This document shows, piece by piece, positions 48,341 to 57,674 of a stretch of 64,000 nt of DNA (the first letter of the stretch is position 1; the number at the start of each line of letters is the position of its first letter). Source of the DNA: Ligula intestinalis (taxonomy: Eukaryota; Platyhelminthes; Cestoda; Diphyllobothriidea; Diphyllobothriidae); assembly GCA_036362985.1 (NCBI GenBank), contig JAYGXS010000003.1:40355091-40419090 (forward strand), in the 5' to 3' direction. A program made the position numbers and the translations under genes. The notes below the pieces were generated by a model. That model worked only from the letters and a program-made list of their open reading frames with translations, was not told where the DNA came from and ran no database searches.

Positions 48341-48901
48341 AGGAACAGACATGCACACACATTACACATACGTATTATACTACGCGTTTTTAGCGAGTAG
48401 ACATATTTTAAAACTATTTAGAATTAACAACAGCTGCTGTTTTTGGCCGGCAAGCATTTAGTTCACGTTTTTTAAATATTTATTTTGTATCCGTATGTTT
48501 CCTAACCATCTTATTGCTAATAGGGAGCTCAAAGACGTTCGCCTTTTTTCTCTCAATAAAGTGATATTGGTAATGACAGAGAAAACGAAACAAAACGTGT
48601 GAGAGTTGATAAATATATATCTCAACCTTCTACAGAATATCCTCGATTATCTTAATCTTATTTTCAAAGAAATTGCTACGATTTACCTAAGGCAGTTAGA
48701 TTTAATGAGGTCATGCTTCTTCAAAAAATTACTGAGGCATTGTCCCGAATGCTTTTTACTTCTGGTAGAAATGGGTTATATATTTTAAACAAACATTAAG
48801 TCAAAGATATGAGTAAAGCGGTAAGACATACATTCGCATACCTCAGTGATGAATATTTGCCAACAATAAGCGAAACTCACCTGTCCCGCCATGCCTTGGG
48901 T
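48341..48901. other. No recognised feature
   Basis: AT-rich sequence between the old LINE and the SINE cluster. Confidence 0.4.
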
Positions 48902-49140
48902 CTTATTGCATTGCGTCGGGTGGTGCAGCAATTGGGTTTGTGAATGACTGGTTGACTACGGCTAATAAGCTAGAAATGCCCATTCCAGTCTTCTTTTTTC
49001 CTTTTATGATCGCCGGCTGGTCTCAGAAATACCCCCTTCTTCTTCTTCCTCTTCTAGGAAGGAGGAATATTATGTCTGGACTTCAATTTTTTCCGTATAT
49101 TAGTTTCCTTTTTATTTGCCGGCAATAATATCTGCCTAAA
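48902..49140 (+). mobile_element. SINE copy, truncated head
   Basis: The body string TGACTGGTTGACTACGGCTA, then ATAAGCTAGAAATGCCCATT, matches the SINE at 19.0 kb and the copy at 49.3 kb. It is followed at 49012-49085 by GCCGGCTGGTCTCAGAAAT and a C/T-rich tail module (CTTCTTCTTCTTCC), which recurs twice nearby. The tRNA-like head is largely gone. Confidence 0.5.
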
Positions 49141-49273
49141 CTACTAATCGCTACTGCTGTTGCCAGTGTCCGAGAAAAGAGGTCCAAGGCAGAGCGGAAC
49201 AAGTAAGTTCTGTTGGCAGTTGGTGAAAGTTCATCCATGAGGGCTAATATCTCCCTACATAAACCAGCAAGAC

Positions 49274-49430
49274 AACGAGGCCGTGGCTAAATGCTTAGAG
49301 CGTTAAACACCGCTCGAATAGGTCGCGAGTTCGGACCTTGCTTGGTCACAAGTTGGGGCTGAGTATGACTGGCTGACGACGCTAATAAGCCAGAAATGGT
49401 CATTCTATTCTGTCTGCTTCTTCACATATT
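49274..49430 (+). mobile_element. SINE copy with clear tRNA-like head
   Basis: GAGGCCGTGGCTAAATGCTT is followed by AGAGCG (A box) and then GTCGCGAGTTCGGACCTTG (B box). The body ACTGGCTGACGACGCTAATA, then AGCCAGAAATGG, follows. This is the best-preserved head of the family in the window. Confidence 0.6.
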
Positions 49431-49439
49431 TGTTTAACA

Positions 49440-49531
49440 TGTGCAAAAGTTCGAGGTCCAGATATAATATTCATTTCTTCGTCCCCGGAAGAGAAAAAAA
49501 GGGGCAATTTCTGAGACCAGCCGGCAACAAC
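49440..49531 (-). repeat. Inverted copy of the SINE tail module
   Basis: The reverse complement reads GCCGGCTGGTCTCAGAAATT, then GCCCC and a T/C-rich run, and ends ATATTATATCTGGAC. It matches 49012-49085 in opposite orientation, about 350 bases apart. Confidence 0.6.
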
Positions 49532-49768
49532 GACCAAAGAAGGTGGAAACGCACAGAAAGCTCAAAAACAACTTGACACACTTCACAGAGGCGCCCGCGA
49601 GGGCGTGAGCAATTGAAACAGCAACCAGAAATCGGTCAGTACAATCAATTAGCACGCGGGCATTAGGCACGGCTGGTGGTTTGACGCATTTACTGTACGC
49701 CAGCAGGAGAACAGTCCCCACGCTCTGACAATGGAAGCGAGCATTCTTTTGAAAAGTCAGCTAAAACC

Positions 49769-49816
49769 TGGTCTCAGAAATTGCCCCTTTTTCTTTCTCT
49801 TCTGGGGATGATGAAA
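49769..49816 (+). repeat. Third copy of the SINE tail module
   Basis: CTGGTCTCAGAAATTGCCCC is followed by a C/T-rich run and GGGGATGATGAAA. It is a partial copy of the module at 49012-49085. A shorter remnant (CTTCTTCGTCTTCTTTGGGG) lies near 50088. Confidence 0.5.
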
Positions 49817-52461
49817 GGGATACATTTGTTCAAGAAATATAAGAAAGAAGAATTTCTCCATCAAATTACATTTCCCGGGATGCCTATTTTCAAATTCATA
49901 AGGGAGAATAACATTTTGTCCAGTGCGACTCACGCAAAAAACTGGAGGTGGTATTTTCCTCATACTTAAAATTATGTTTGCATACTCGGTTGCGACACGT
50001 AGTTCAAAAAAATATCGTTTAACTAGCAACAGGTGAGTGTCCTAAACGTCAGTCTAAATTTAACCCGCTCCATGTCCTTGAACCTTCTTCTTCGTCTTCT
50101 TTGGGGATGCTGAAAACGATAAATATATTTATTTCACTCTCTGCAACATCAAAATAATATTATTGAAGGATATTGACTTTTATCTTACAAAATACTAGGA
50201 ACGTCTGACATCAAAATTTACATTCTTTTCCCACTTTCCATTAGTTTCAAAGGTTCCGATCTAATTTTTTTGGATTATTGCTTAATTTTATGGTAAACAA
50301 TACAATTATCAAGGGCTATTGATATTCAATTAAACTTTTTGCTTTTCTAGTCTTTTTAAGCGTTCTTGTTACGTGCTTTATAAAAGAACGCCACAGATTA
50401 GCTGGATGGACATGCTCTTCCCTCTACTGTCTTCATTAAAAGACCAAAATAAATATATTGAGCTTGCCGCTGAAACAAACGAAAACAAATTTTTAGAGAA
50501 AAACGTGACAAAAAGGAGAGGCCGCTGGACGAAGTATCTTATTCACGTACCAGACTTTTTAATTTGTTGCAGACGAACACAAAGAGTACAGGAATGGATA
50601 TTTAAGCCATAATCCTAATAAGCAGCTAGTTATGCTCTGTAGGTGAAGAAACCATGGTAAAAAACTCTTGATTTTCAAACCATGCATTTTAATCGCCTAT
50701 CCTTTTTAATTTACTCACATAAAAATCGACGATAACGCAACAGATATAAAAAGAAAATTAAAAGGAGTTGTGGCAGTTAACAGACGGCCCCATTGCAAGA
50801 CTTTTAAAAATCGCAAGCCCTGCTTCCATCACATATATTTGTATCTGGTCCGCATCTGGTCCGTCCATCCGTGTCTGACTTTTTACTCGAAGGTTTTTCA
50901 TCAATAATCCGTATTTAGCTTAGCTTTAGCTTTAGCAATGTTTAACTCCACTCCCCATGCTAATGATAAATCTGTGCAGCTAAATATTCAACACCATATA
51001 TGAATGGAGTAGGCCAGTGTGCTCGTTGATGGCACATATGTCAAATCATTACTTAAGTATAACGTGTTACTTCTTATGCTTAATAATATCGGCAGCATAC
51101 ACACCGAAAGCGTTGCCACATCCCGATAATTGAAGTCGAAATATAAAAGTCATTATTCTGCCTCGTTTAAGCCTTTCCAAGTTCGGACATCCGCGCCAAG
51201 AGTACAGTTTCCATTCTCTGGTATGGTTATTCCGGGTAAATATGTGAGTGAGAAAGAAGAGTTTTAGTCGAGCATTGCAACATTTTACTAATTCTTCGAT
51301 GGTGACGAGAAATTCGTTGGTGTGGTATGGCCGATTTTCACGTTTACATGCAGGCCCATGCGGTTTTTGACTGTATGTGGGTACCGTGGATCAAATTTTC
51401 CGTTAGAGAACATTTAGGTGTTCTTTGCATGTCAAAAGACGACCACACTTAATGGTCATAAGGCTGTCCTTCTTAAACTGAACACACAATTGCGATTGGT
51501 TGCTTTGGAAAACCACTATACTTACCCACTACAGCTAACCACTGGCTAGGTCTTGTTTTCTTGAAGATTACATAGATTTAGAGACAAGATCATAGGATTT
51601 GAATAGCTGGAATGTGTCCACAACCGTTTTATTTTTCACTCTGTTGTGTTTCCAGTAATACGCTGACTTTTTTAAGTCAAACGTGCTGCATAACATGAAC
51701 AGGGATGATATGAAGTCGGCTTATAAAACTATGGCGACCAACCCTATGCAAGGTTATCTGAACTTTTCTTCCATGTAAATACAACCCATGAAGGTGTTAC
51801 CACGGTACATTACAGCCGGTTTTCTAGCCCCATGTTCCAAAGCATTAATTTTGCTGGGAATCAGTTTTCACGAAGAGTGTTCTGCAGCTATTTGCGTACT
51901 CCATCAACCCTTTCAAGAGAACAGATAGGTCGTGTTATAGTTGCCAGTGCATAGACTAAAGGCCGTTTTGTATAAAGGAAACAAAATTTAGAAAATGAAT
52001 GTATTGTTTCGCCAAGGTTTGCTTCCGAAATACACTTGGCTCGAGAGATTCAGACCCTTGCCTGTGTAGTACGTAAAATGTTTTCGGGTTTACAAAGCTC
52101 TCTGAACCTTTTGAGATGGGCCCTATTTAAATATTCTTGGTAGGCGTCAATCAACCTCAAATAAAGATAATAAAATTCTCAAAGCTCGGTCGGTTTTAGA
52201 TAATCAGTCTGACTAGGTAGACTTTCAAGCTTTTATTCGAACACGAAATGCTCCAACATCCGCCTTGCGAGGCACAACTCCTGACCTGGAGATATTTCCT
52301 TTAAGATGATTTAGCAAGATTAAATAAAGAAAATTTATCCAATTATGGGTCCTGACTGTTTGGATAGGCAGTCTGCGTTGAGTACACTGTATACCAGTTT
52401 CGACTACTTCTTCACACTGCTTTGCATAAATTATTTCAGTGCTTACGAAAGAAAGAAGTAT
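49817..52461. other. AT-rich stretch without recognised gene
   Basis: No protein domain or RNA is visible. Frames such as 50373-50612 plus are unrecognised. Confidence 0.4.
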
Positions 52462-54051
52462 GACCGAGCTATCGGTGCCTCTTTAAATTCTGTTCGAGCT
52501 TTCCATGAGAACAGGGGACTTGCCTTTGTAGTGGAAGACGGCCAACATCGTACCGTTATATAAGGGAGGTAGCAAGATGTCTGCAAACAACTTTCGGCCC
52601 ATAAGCTTGACTTGCCTTTCCTGCAAAATGATGGAGGTCCTTGTAAAGCAGGCCATACTAAGATTTTGCGATGAAAGTAACATCATACAAAATTTCCAAC
52701 ATGGCTGTCAGCGAGGCCCCTCCTGCCTTTCAAAGTTACTGACTTCAATTGAGGCCTGGACAAGTGCTTTAGAAGAGGGCTTCGAAGTGGACGTATTGTA
52801 CATCGATTTCCGCAAAGCCTTTGACAGCGTGCCCTATCAGCGCCTTTTACATAAACTGAGCGTTCTTGGCATCAAGGGGAAAATTTTGGACTGGATCAAG
52901 TCATTTTTAGTCGGTCGAAAACAACGCGTTTGCACCGGGGAGGATAAATCGGACTGGGTTGACGTAGTTAGTGGGTTCCTCGAGGCTCCGTTCTCGGTCC
53001 TCTACTCTTCATTCTCTATTTAAATGACAGCCTTTAAGAACTGGACTGCGGTAAAATCATGTTCGCCGATGACATTAAGCTCTGGCAGGTGATAAAGCGC
53101 CAAAGCGACCGAGATGCTCTGCAAAATAATCTTTGCAAACTGCAGACGTGGTCCGAGAGATGGCTGCTGGATTTCAATGTGCAAAAGTGTGCCGTCCTCC
53201 ACCTGCGTCCAACAAACTACCGTATCCCCCAGAGCAGCAGGACATATCACCTGAAAAACATCCAAATTCCCGTAACATCTACGCAAAAAGACCTCGGCAT
53301 TTGGATACAGCGTAATCCGAAACCCTCATTACAATCGGTCAAAGCTGCAAATAAAGCCACGGGAGTGCTGCACGCTATAAAAAGGGCGTTACTAGCCTTC
53401 GATGAAGATCTCTTCGGCAGAGTGTACGGCACATTTGTTTGACCACACCTCGAGTATGGCATACAGGCGTGGCGGCCATGGCTAGCAAAGGACACAGCAT
53501 GTCTGGAGAAAGTGTAGCGTCGGACAACAAAGCTAGTAAGAGGTCTGAAGAACCACACTTACATAGATAAACTGGCATGCCTCAATTTATTCCCTCAGCA
53601 TTACAGGCAACAAAGAGGGGATTTCATCCTAGTTTAAAAGATAATAAACGGTCTTGAGAAAGGATTACGTTTTTAAGGCATGTTTTAGTGGCACCTCTCG
53701 TCTCATCTCAGGGGGCACACAATGAAGCTGCGCAATAAAATGTCCAAGCTAAACCTCCGCTCTGCATTCTTCGCGCAACGTGTCATACAACAGTGGGACA
53801 GCCTTCCACAGTCAGTCGTGGAGGCCACTTCCCTTCATGTGTACAAACAACGCTTGGATAATTGCATGCATCCCCTCTCCTCTCTCCAAGTCTGAACTCT
53901 AAAAACCAGACCTATATTGTAAAAAACAATGCTACTAACTGTTTGTCAATACTATGTTAACAGTGGTAAATTTTATAGGTGCTTGTACGCGTACTCAATA
54001 GGGTTTTCAAAGGGATTGCCTATTATCCTCACCAAATAAACTTAAACTGAC
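52462..54051 (+). pseudogene. CR1-like LINE, 5'-truncated dead copy
   Basis: Base-for-base similarity to the LINE at 59.1-60.7 kb begins abruptly at GACCGAGCTA (52462) inside the RT and runs to the 3' end at about 54051 (ACCAAATAAACTTAAACTGA). Over the blocks I compared there is about one difference per 15-25 bases. Motif A is intact in VDVLYIDFRKAFDSVPYQRL. The VPQGS block has lost one G and has CAA changed to CGA (about 52975-52985), shifting the frame. Further stops are TAG for the usual Gln near 52527, TGA 53440-53442 (usual Arg CGG) and TAG 53515-53517 (usual CAG). FADD is intact. The 5' truncation is usual for target-primed insertion. I found no clear target duplication. Confidence 0.9.
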
Positions 54052-56110
54052 TAAACCCTTCAGATTATTGAGACTTTAAAAACAGCTGCACCGTTTTCTG
54101 AACCTCAGAATGCATACTTGGATATCGCGTTCAGTCACCGCTGACGGTGTTAGACAAAATACTGTCGGAAATGTGGTTCCAAACATGCCAGTATAAGATA
54201 TGTTAACTGCTGTTAAATAAAAGTGAGGGTGCAATTAATCTGTCTGCAGTTCACCGGCAGCCAATAAAGAGCGCGTGTGCGTGATTATAGTGCATTATGA
54301 ATGTGTGTGCGTGTTAGACGCACTCGAACAGCATGGGGCAAGACCAAGGCACCTCAGGCGTGACATAGGTTGCGCTCCCATAATAAATGCCAAACATGGG
54401 GGCGAGGTTGCAAGCGAAAGGTCACGTTCACGCCACTACACCCACCTGAGCGGGTTCCCGCTTCCAGTTTGCTTGACCTTGTCTGGAGAACACGATGGAT
54501 CTCGTCGGATACGATGGTTGATGTTTCGTGAGTGCGTGTGTGCGCTGGTCCCTGAAGGACCACCTAATTGGTTGTCATTTTCTGAGTTAAATAGCAGTGG
54601 GTAATTTGCAGTTTCAAACTGCAAAACTGCAGCAATGCAAAAAAGCGAAAATACGAAAGTCGCATTGGCAATCCCGAGCTTTGGAGTCTGTGTCTGTCTC
54701 GCCATCAACGCTATTATTTTTCCTTGGCTCACTTATCACCTCACCGTTGAAGTTAAACTGCCTATTTTCTAACTATAGTTTACCTCGATCTCTGAAATTT
54801 GCAGAGGTTACAGACGGTCAAAACCTTAGCAGCACAGAAACCTCTATTCACACCGGTTTCTTTGTAGGGCCTTTGGAACGCTAAGTGCACGTTTATTAGG
54901 AAACTGCTAGCAGTGACTATAAGGACTTGGAAATACTCTTAGAGACATGGCCATACGTGTGTGTGCTGGTTGCTTTTTGTTTCATAGCAAACATCCTCAA
55001 TCTGTCAACATTTACTTTCAATAAAAACCTAACCTCTCTTGGAATAAAAAGGCAACTGTTTAGTAGTGGGCATCTTCATTCAAAATGTCTACTCCTCCTT
55101 TGGTTGTTCTCAATCACACATAATAGGACCGATTTATGTGCACCTTGCTCTTCTTCTAAAGCAGCTATCCGGTCAAGCTGTTGCTATTTCTGTCCTCTTC
55201 CGTAGTAAAATTTTTAATTAGTTCACTTGATCCTTCATGTGAATGACCCAGCAGATATATCGTAAAGAGCAAAAAATTTGCATTCCGTAGGGCTGAAACA
55301 TTGAGCGTCCTTAGCAAGAATATAAGTTGAACAGAATGGATGCAATGGCGATCGAATGCCAACAGTGCTTGGGGTAGACTGATACAGAAATGGTTTGGTG
55401 ACTTTGATGGTTAGAACGTTGACTGTGCTCAAACCCTGCCTTCGTTGGTTCGAACCACAACCAAGCCAACTATTTTGTTACAGTTGAGCGACAAGAATTA
55501 TTTAAACTTGTCAAACACTCAAATACTTCCTATTCAACGCTTTATATTTTCGGAAATCATGGCTGATATCAATACTTTTTTGTCATGTTTTGCCTCATTT
55601 TCTTGTTTCATTTCAAAATAGGAAGCATGAGGTATTGAGTGGAGATGCCATGGGATGCCTAAAATGGCGATGCTACTGTTTGGAAGATCAGTCATATGGG
55701 ACATTTAAACACACAATGCTGTTTTCGGGACACGTACTTATGTTTCTACGAAGCTGATACTGCCCCTTGTGGAGCACTTGTTTCCCGAACATATGCAGAA
55801 GGACATTGCAGTCAAAGATTTTTTAACTATGCCAATCCCAACAAAACGCAGTTCCAAGTAATAGGTTTTGATAGTTTTTAAATCTACCAATGGCAAAGTT
55901 CAATGTTGCTTGAGGCGAATAGGCTTATTCCAGAGATCATTGTCAGTGGATCTTTCGGTCTCTTTAGCCGGTGCCTGACGGTTGCTTCCGACCTGCGTGC
56001 AGTGTCAACTCCTTGTGCAATGATAAGGCGGCTGCATGCTTCCGATACATTCTTAGCATATGGAATAGTTATTCAAACTTATCAAACTATTTCGCAGTTA
56101 CCTCTGCTGA
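54052..56110. other. No recognised gene; one tRNA-like sequence
   Basis: The sequence is moderately GC-rich near 54270-54600 and otherwise AT-rich. Frames 54275-54604, 55696-55881 and 55903-56139 are unrecognised. Confidence 0.4.
55395..55467 (+). repeat. tRNA-like sequence with perfect B box
   Basis: TTGATGGTTAGAACG (A-box-like) is followed about 35 bases later by GGTTCGAACC, a perfect B-box core. There is no good acceptor stem. It is probably a SINE head or tRNA pseudogene. Confidence 0.35.
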
Positions 56111-56116
56111 ATGGTT

Positions 56117-56262
56117 CAAGACGAAATCCAAAACGTTAGGCAAATAGAAGACGAAGATGCGTTCACTGGAACAAGATATTTATTTGCCTGACGTTTCGGA
56201 TTCCGTCGGGAATCCTTAGTCATAGGTAATCGTGAACAGGTCTGAGACGGCTGGATTTGAAC
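56117..56262 (-). repeat. Left inverted flank of the LINE, hammerhead-bearing repeat
   Basis: The segment 56140-56250 matches the reverse complement of 60706-60830 nearly base for base from AGAAGACGAAG to TCTGAGAC. It includes CACTGGAACAAGATATT, GACGTTTCGGATTCCGTCGG and TCATAGGTAATCG. Just to its left, 56117-56143 (CAAAACGTTAGGCAAAT) is the tail of another copy in plus orientation. The LINE therefore sits between inverted copies of one repeat, about 4.5 kb apart. Confidence 0.75.
56186..56228 (-). ncRNA. Hammerhead-like motif, left flank copy
   Basis: The minus strand reads ACCT-ATGA, CTAA, a perfect seven-pair stem GGATTCC/GGAATCC with loop CGAC, GAAAC, GTC, AGGC. The stem II, GAAAC box, GUC triplet and 3' strand of stem I (AGG pairing with CCT) fit a hammerhead with minimal stem III. 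Compared with the 35.4 kb copy, the first three bases of CUGAUGA (CUG) are missing, which should abolish cleavage. Confidence 0.5.
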
Positions 56263-57674
56263 CCCGGACCTCATTTTATAATGTCGAACGCTCTACCGAC
56301 TTCACCACCAGCTCACACCCTGAAGGCCAAGTCGCTAAGATATACTCTAACGGGTGTAATCAGGTTAACTTATGCAAGCCGCCGCGTACAACCTTTGACA
56401 AGGTACTCCCAGAAATAGCCGAAGCGCTTTCAATAACGAGTACGAAATCCCAGACCACCCACTATGCAAAAACGCATCTCCTTTCACCAACCGTCTTAGA
56501 ACCCAACACCACCCAGCCAAATAAGCCTGCGCGTGCAGATTGCGATGGATGTCTTAACCTATCCACGCGTGTAATGCGTTTAGAGGGAAGCCTTGAATTT
56601 TACGCGGAGATACTAGCAGTGCTCATAAAGCACAATAAGACAACACCACCGGATGCAACGCATGCAGAGGACAGGTCAGTGGTTGATAAACCAGGAAACC
56701 ACGAGTCCAGCAGGGCCAAACGCAGACGCATACGCCAGCAGAAGGCTGCTGAAGAGCAACCTGCTAAAGACCAACCAAAGCCCTCAGTTTTATCGCTAGA
56801 CAGCACCTGGAGCACGCCATGTAAACAAAAAGCAAGGCAACCACTCCAAGAGGATGCGGCGCATGCAGAGGACAGGTCAGTGGTTGCTCAACCAGGAAAC
56901 CACGAGTCCAGCAGGGCCAAACGCAGGTGTATACGCCAGCAGAAGGCGGATGCAGAACGGCCTGCAAAAGACCAACCAAAGCCCTCAGTTTTATCGCGAG
57001 GCAGAACTTGGAGCACGCCATGTGAACAAAAAGGAAGACAACCATTCCAAGAGGAGACTTCTGAAGAAAAGGAAGTTCAATCGGACCAAAGGGCAAACGG
57101 TAACTTAGAAGTAAATGCTACCAGCAAAATTTCCATAGAATCTTTCACAGATCTAGACTTCGAAACCCCTGCTGCTACTCTGCTTCAGTGCGATGTGACC
57201 ACGGCCCAAGCTCGAGCAAACCGTAAGCAACATATAGTGATACAGGGTGCACCAGAATCAACGGCTACAGTTGCTGGGGATAAGGTGGAGCACGATCGAG
57301 GTCTCGTTCGGCAGTACGCTAAATCACTGCTAAGGGGCACTGAATCTGTAAAAATTCTCAAAACATTTAGAATAGGCAAGGATCAGCCGCCGAATGGTTC
57401 AAGCTCTCGGCCACGACCATTAAAGGTCATTTGGGACACCGAAGCGCAGGCACAGCTTATGCTGGAAAGAAAATCGTCTCTGCGGACCATGTATGCTGGA
57501 GTTTTCTTTCAGCCGGATTATGAACCAAAGGAACGCAGGAAAATGCGACTTTTGAAAAACGATCTAAACGACCGAAAGAACAAAGGCGAAACCGGCCTAA
57601 AAATAAAAGGAGGAAAAATAGTCCACATTGAACGAAATTTTCTTTGGCCGGAAGTAGTCAGGCGGAAAACTTAA
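56232..57674 (+). CDS. LINE ORF1 protein (CR1-like)
   Basis: An open frame of 480 codons. The first 35 or so codons merely translate the antisense tRNA-like sequence (GFEPRTSFYNVERS), and no other ATG occurs until about 56574, so the true start is uncertain. The middle is basic and Gln-rich and contains a tandem duplication of 67 codons (SSRAKRR in each unit). The C-terminal third (IVIQGAPES, FRIGK, RPRPLKVIW, AGVFFQPDYEPKERRKMR) resembles the RRM-like and C-terminal domains of LINE ORF1 proteins, which bind the element RNA as a chaperone. No CCHC knuckle is seen. It overlaps ORF2 in a different frame. No disabling stop is visible. Confidence 0.75.
   Translation: MNRSETAGFEPRTSFYNVERSTDFTTSSHPEGQVAKIYSNGCNQVNLCKPPRTTFDKVLPEIAEALSITSTKSQTTHYAKTHLLSPTVLEPNTTQPNKPARADCDGCLNLSTRVMRLEGSLEFYAEILAVLIKHNKTTPPDATHAEDRSVVDKPGNHESSRAKRRRIRQQKAAEEQPAKDQPKPSVLSLDSTWSTPCKQKARQPLQEDAAHAEDRSVVAQPGNHESSRAKRRCIRQQKADAERPAKDQPKPSVLSRGRTWSTPCEQKGRQPFQEETSEEKEVQSDQRANGNLEVNATSKISIESFTDLDFETPAATLLQCDVTTAQARANRKQHIVIQGAPESTATVAGDKVEHDRGLVRQYAKSLLRGTESVKILKTFRIGKDQPPNGSSSRPRPLKVIWDTEAQAQLMLERKSSLRTMYAGVFFQPDYEPKERRKMRLLKNDLNDRKNKGETGLKIKGGKIVHIERNFLWPEVVRRKT
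56244..56314 (-). repeat. tRNA-like pol III promoter, antisense to LINE ORF1
   Basis: On the minus strand TGGTGAAGTCGGTAGAGCG fits the A box and GGGGTTCAAATCC fits the B box at tRNA spacing. The ends GAGCTGG and CCGTCTC can pair at six of seven positions like an acceptor stem. The D and anticodon stems are poor, so it is a tRNA-derived element and not a working tRNA. It lies directly upstream, on the same strand, of the hammerhead-like motif at 56186-56228, so together they look like a SINE: tRNA head, then ribozyme. Confidence 0.55.
56651..57061 (+). repeat. Tandem 201-base duplication inside ORF1
   Basis: GCATGCAGAGGACAGGTCAG occurs at 56660 and again at 56861, and the two 201-base units are similar throughout. 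201 is a multiple of three, so the protein gains one 67-residue repeat in frame. The units differ at scattered positions, so the duplication is not brand new or has diverged. Confidence 0.85.
57635..57641 (+). promoter_or_regulatory. Slippery-type heptamer at the ORF1/ORF2 overlap
   Basis: In the ORF1 frame the sequence reads cgA AAT TTT ctt, an X XXY YYZ heptamer suited to -1 slippage. The last stop in the ORF2 frame is TGA 57629-57631, so the -1 frame opens three bases before the heptamer and runs through all of ORF2. I have not established a downstream pseudoknot. Confidence 0.35.
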
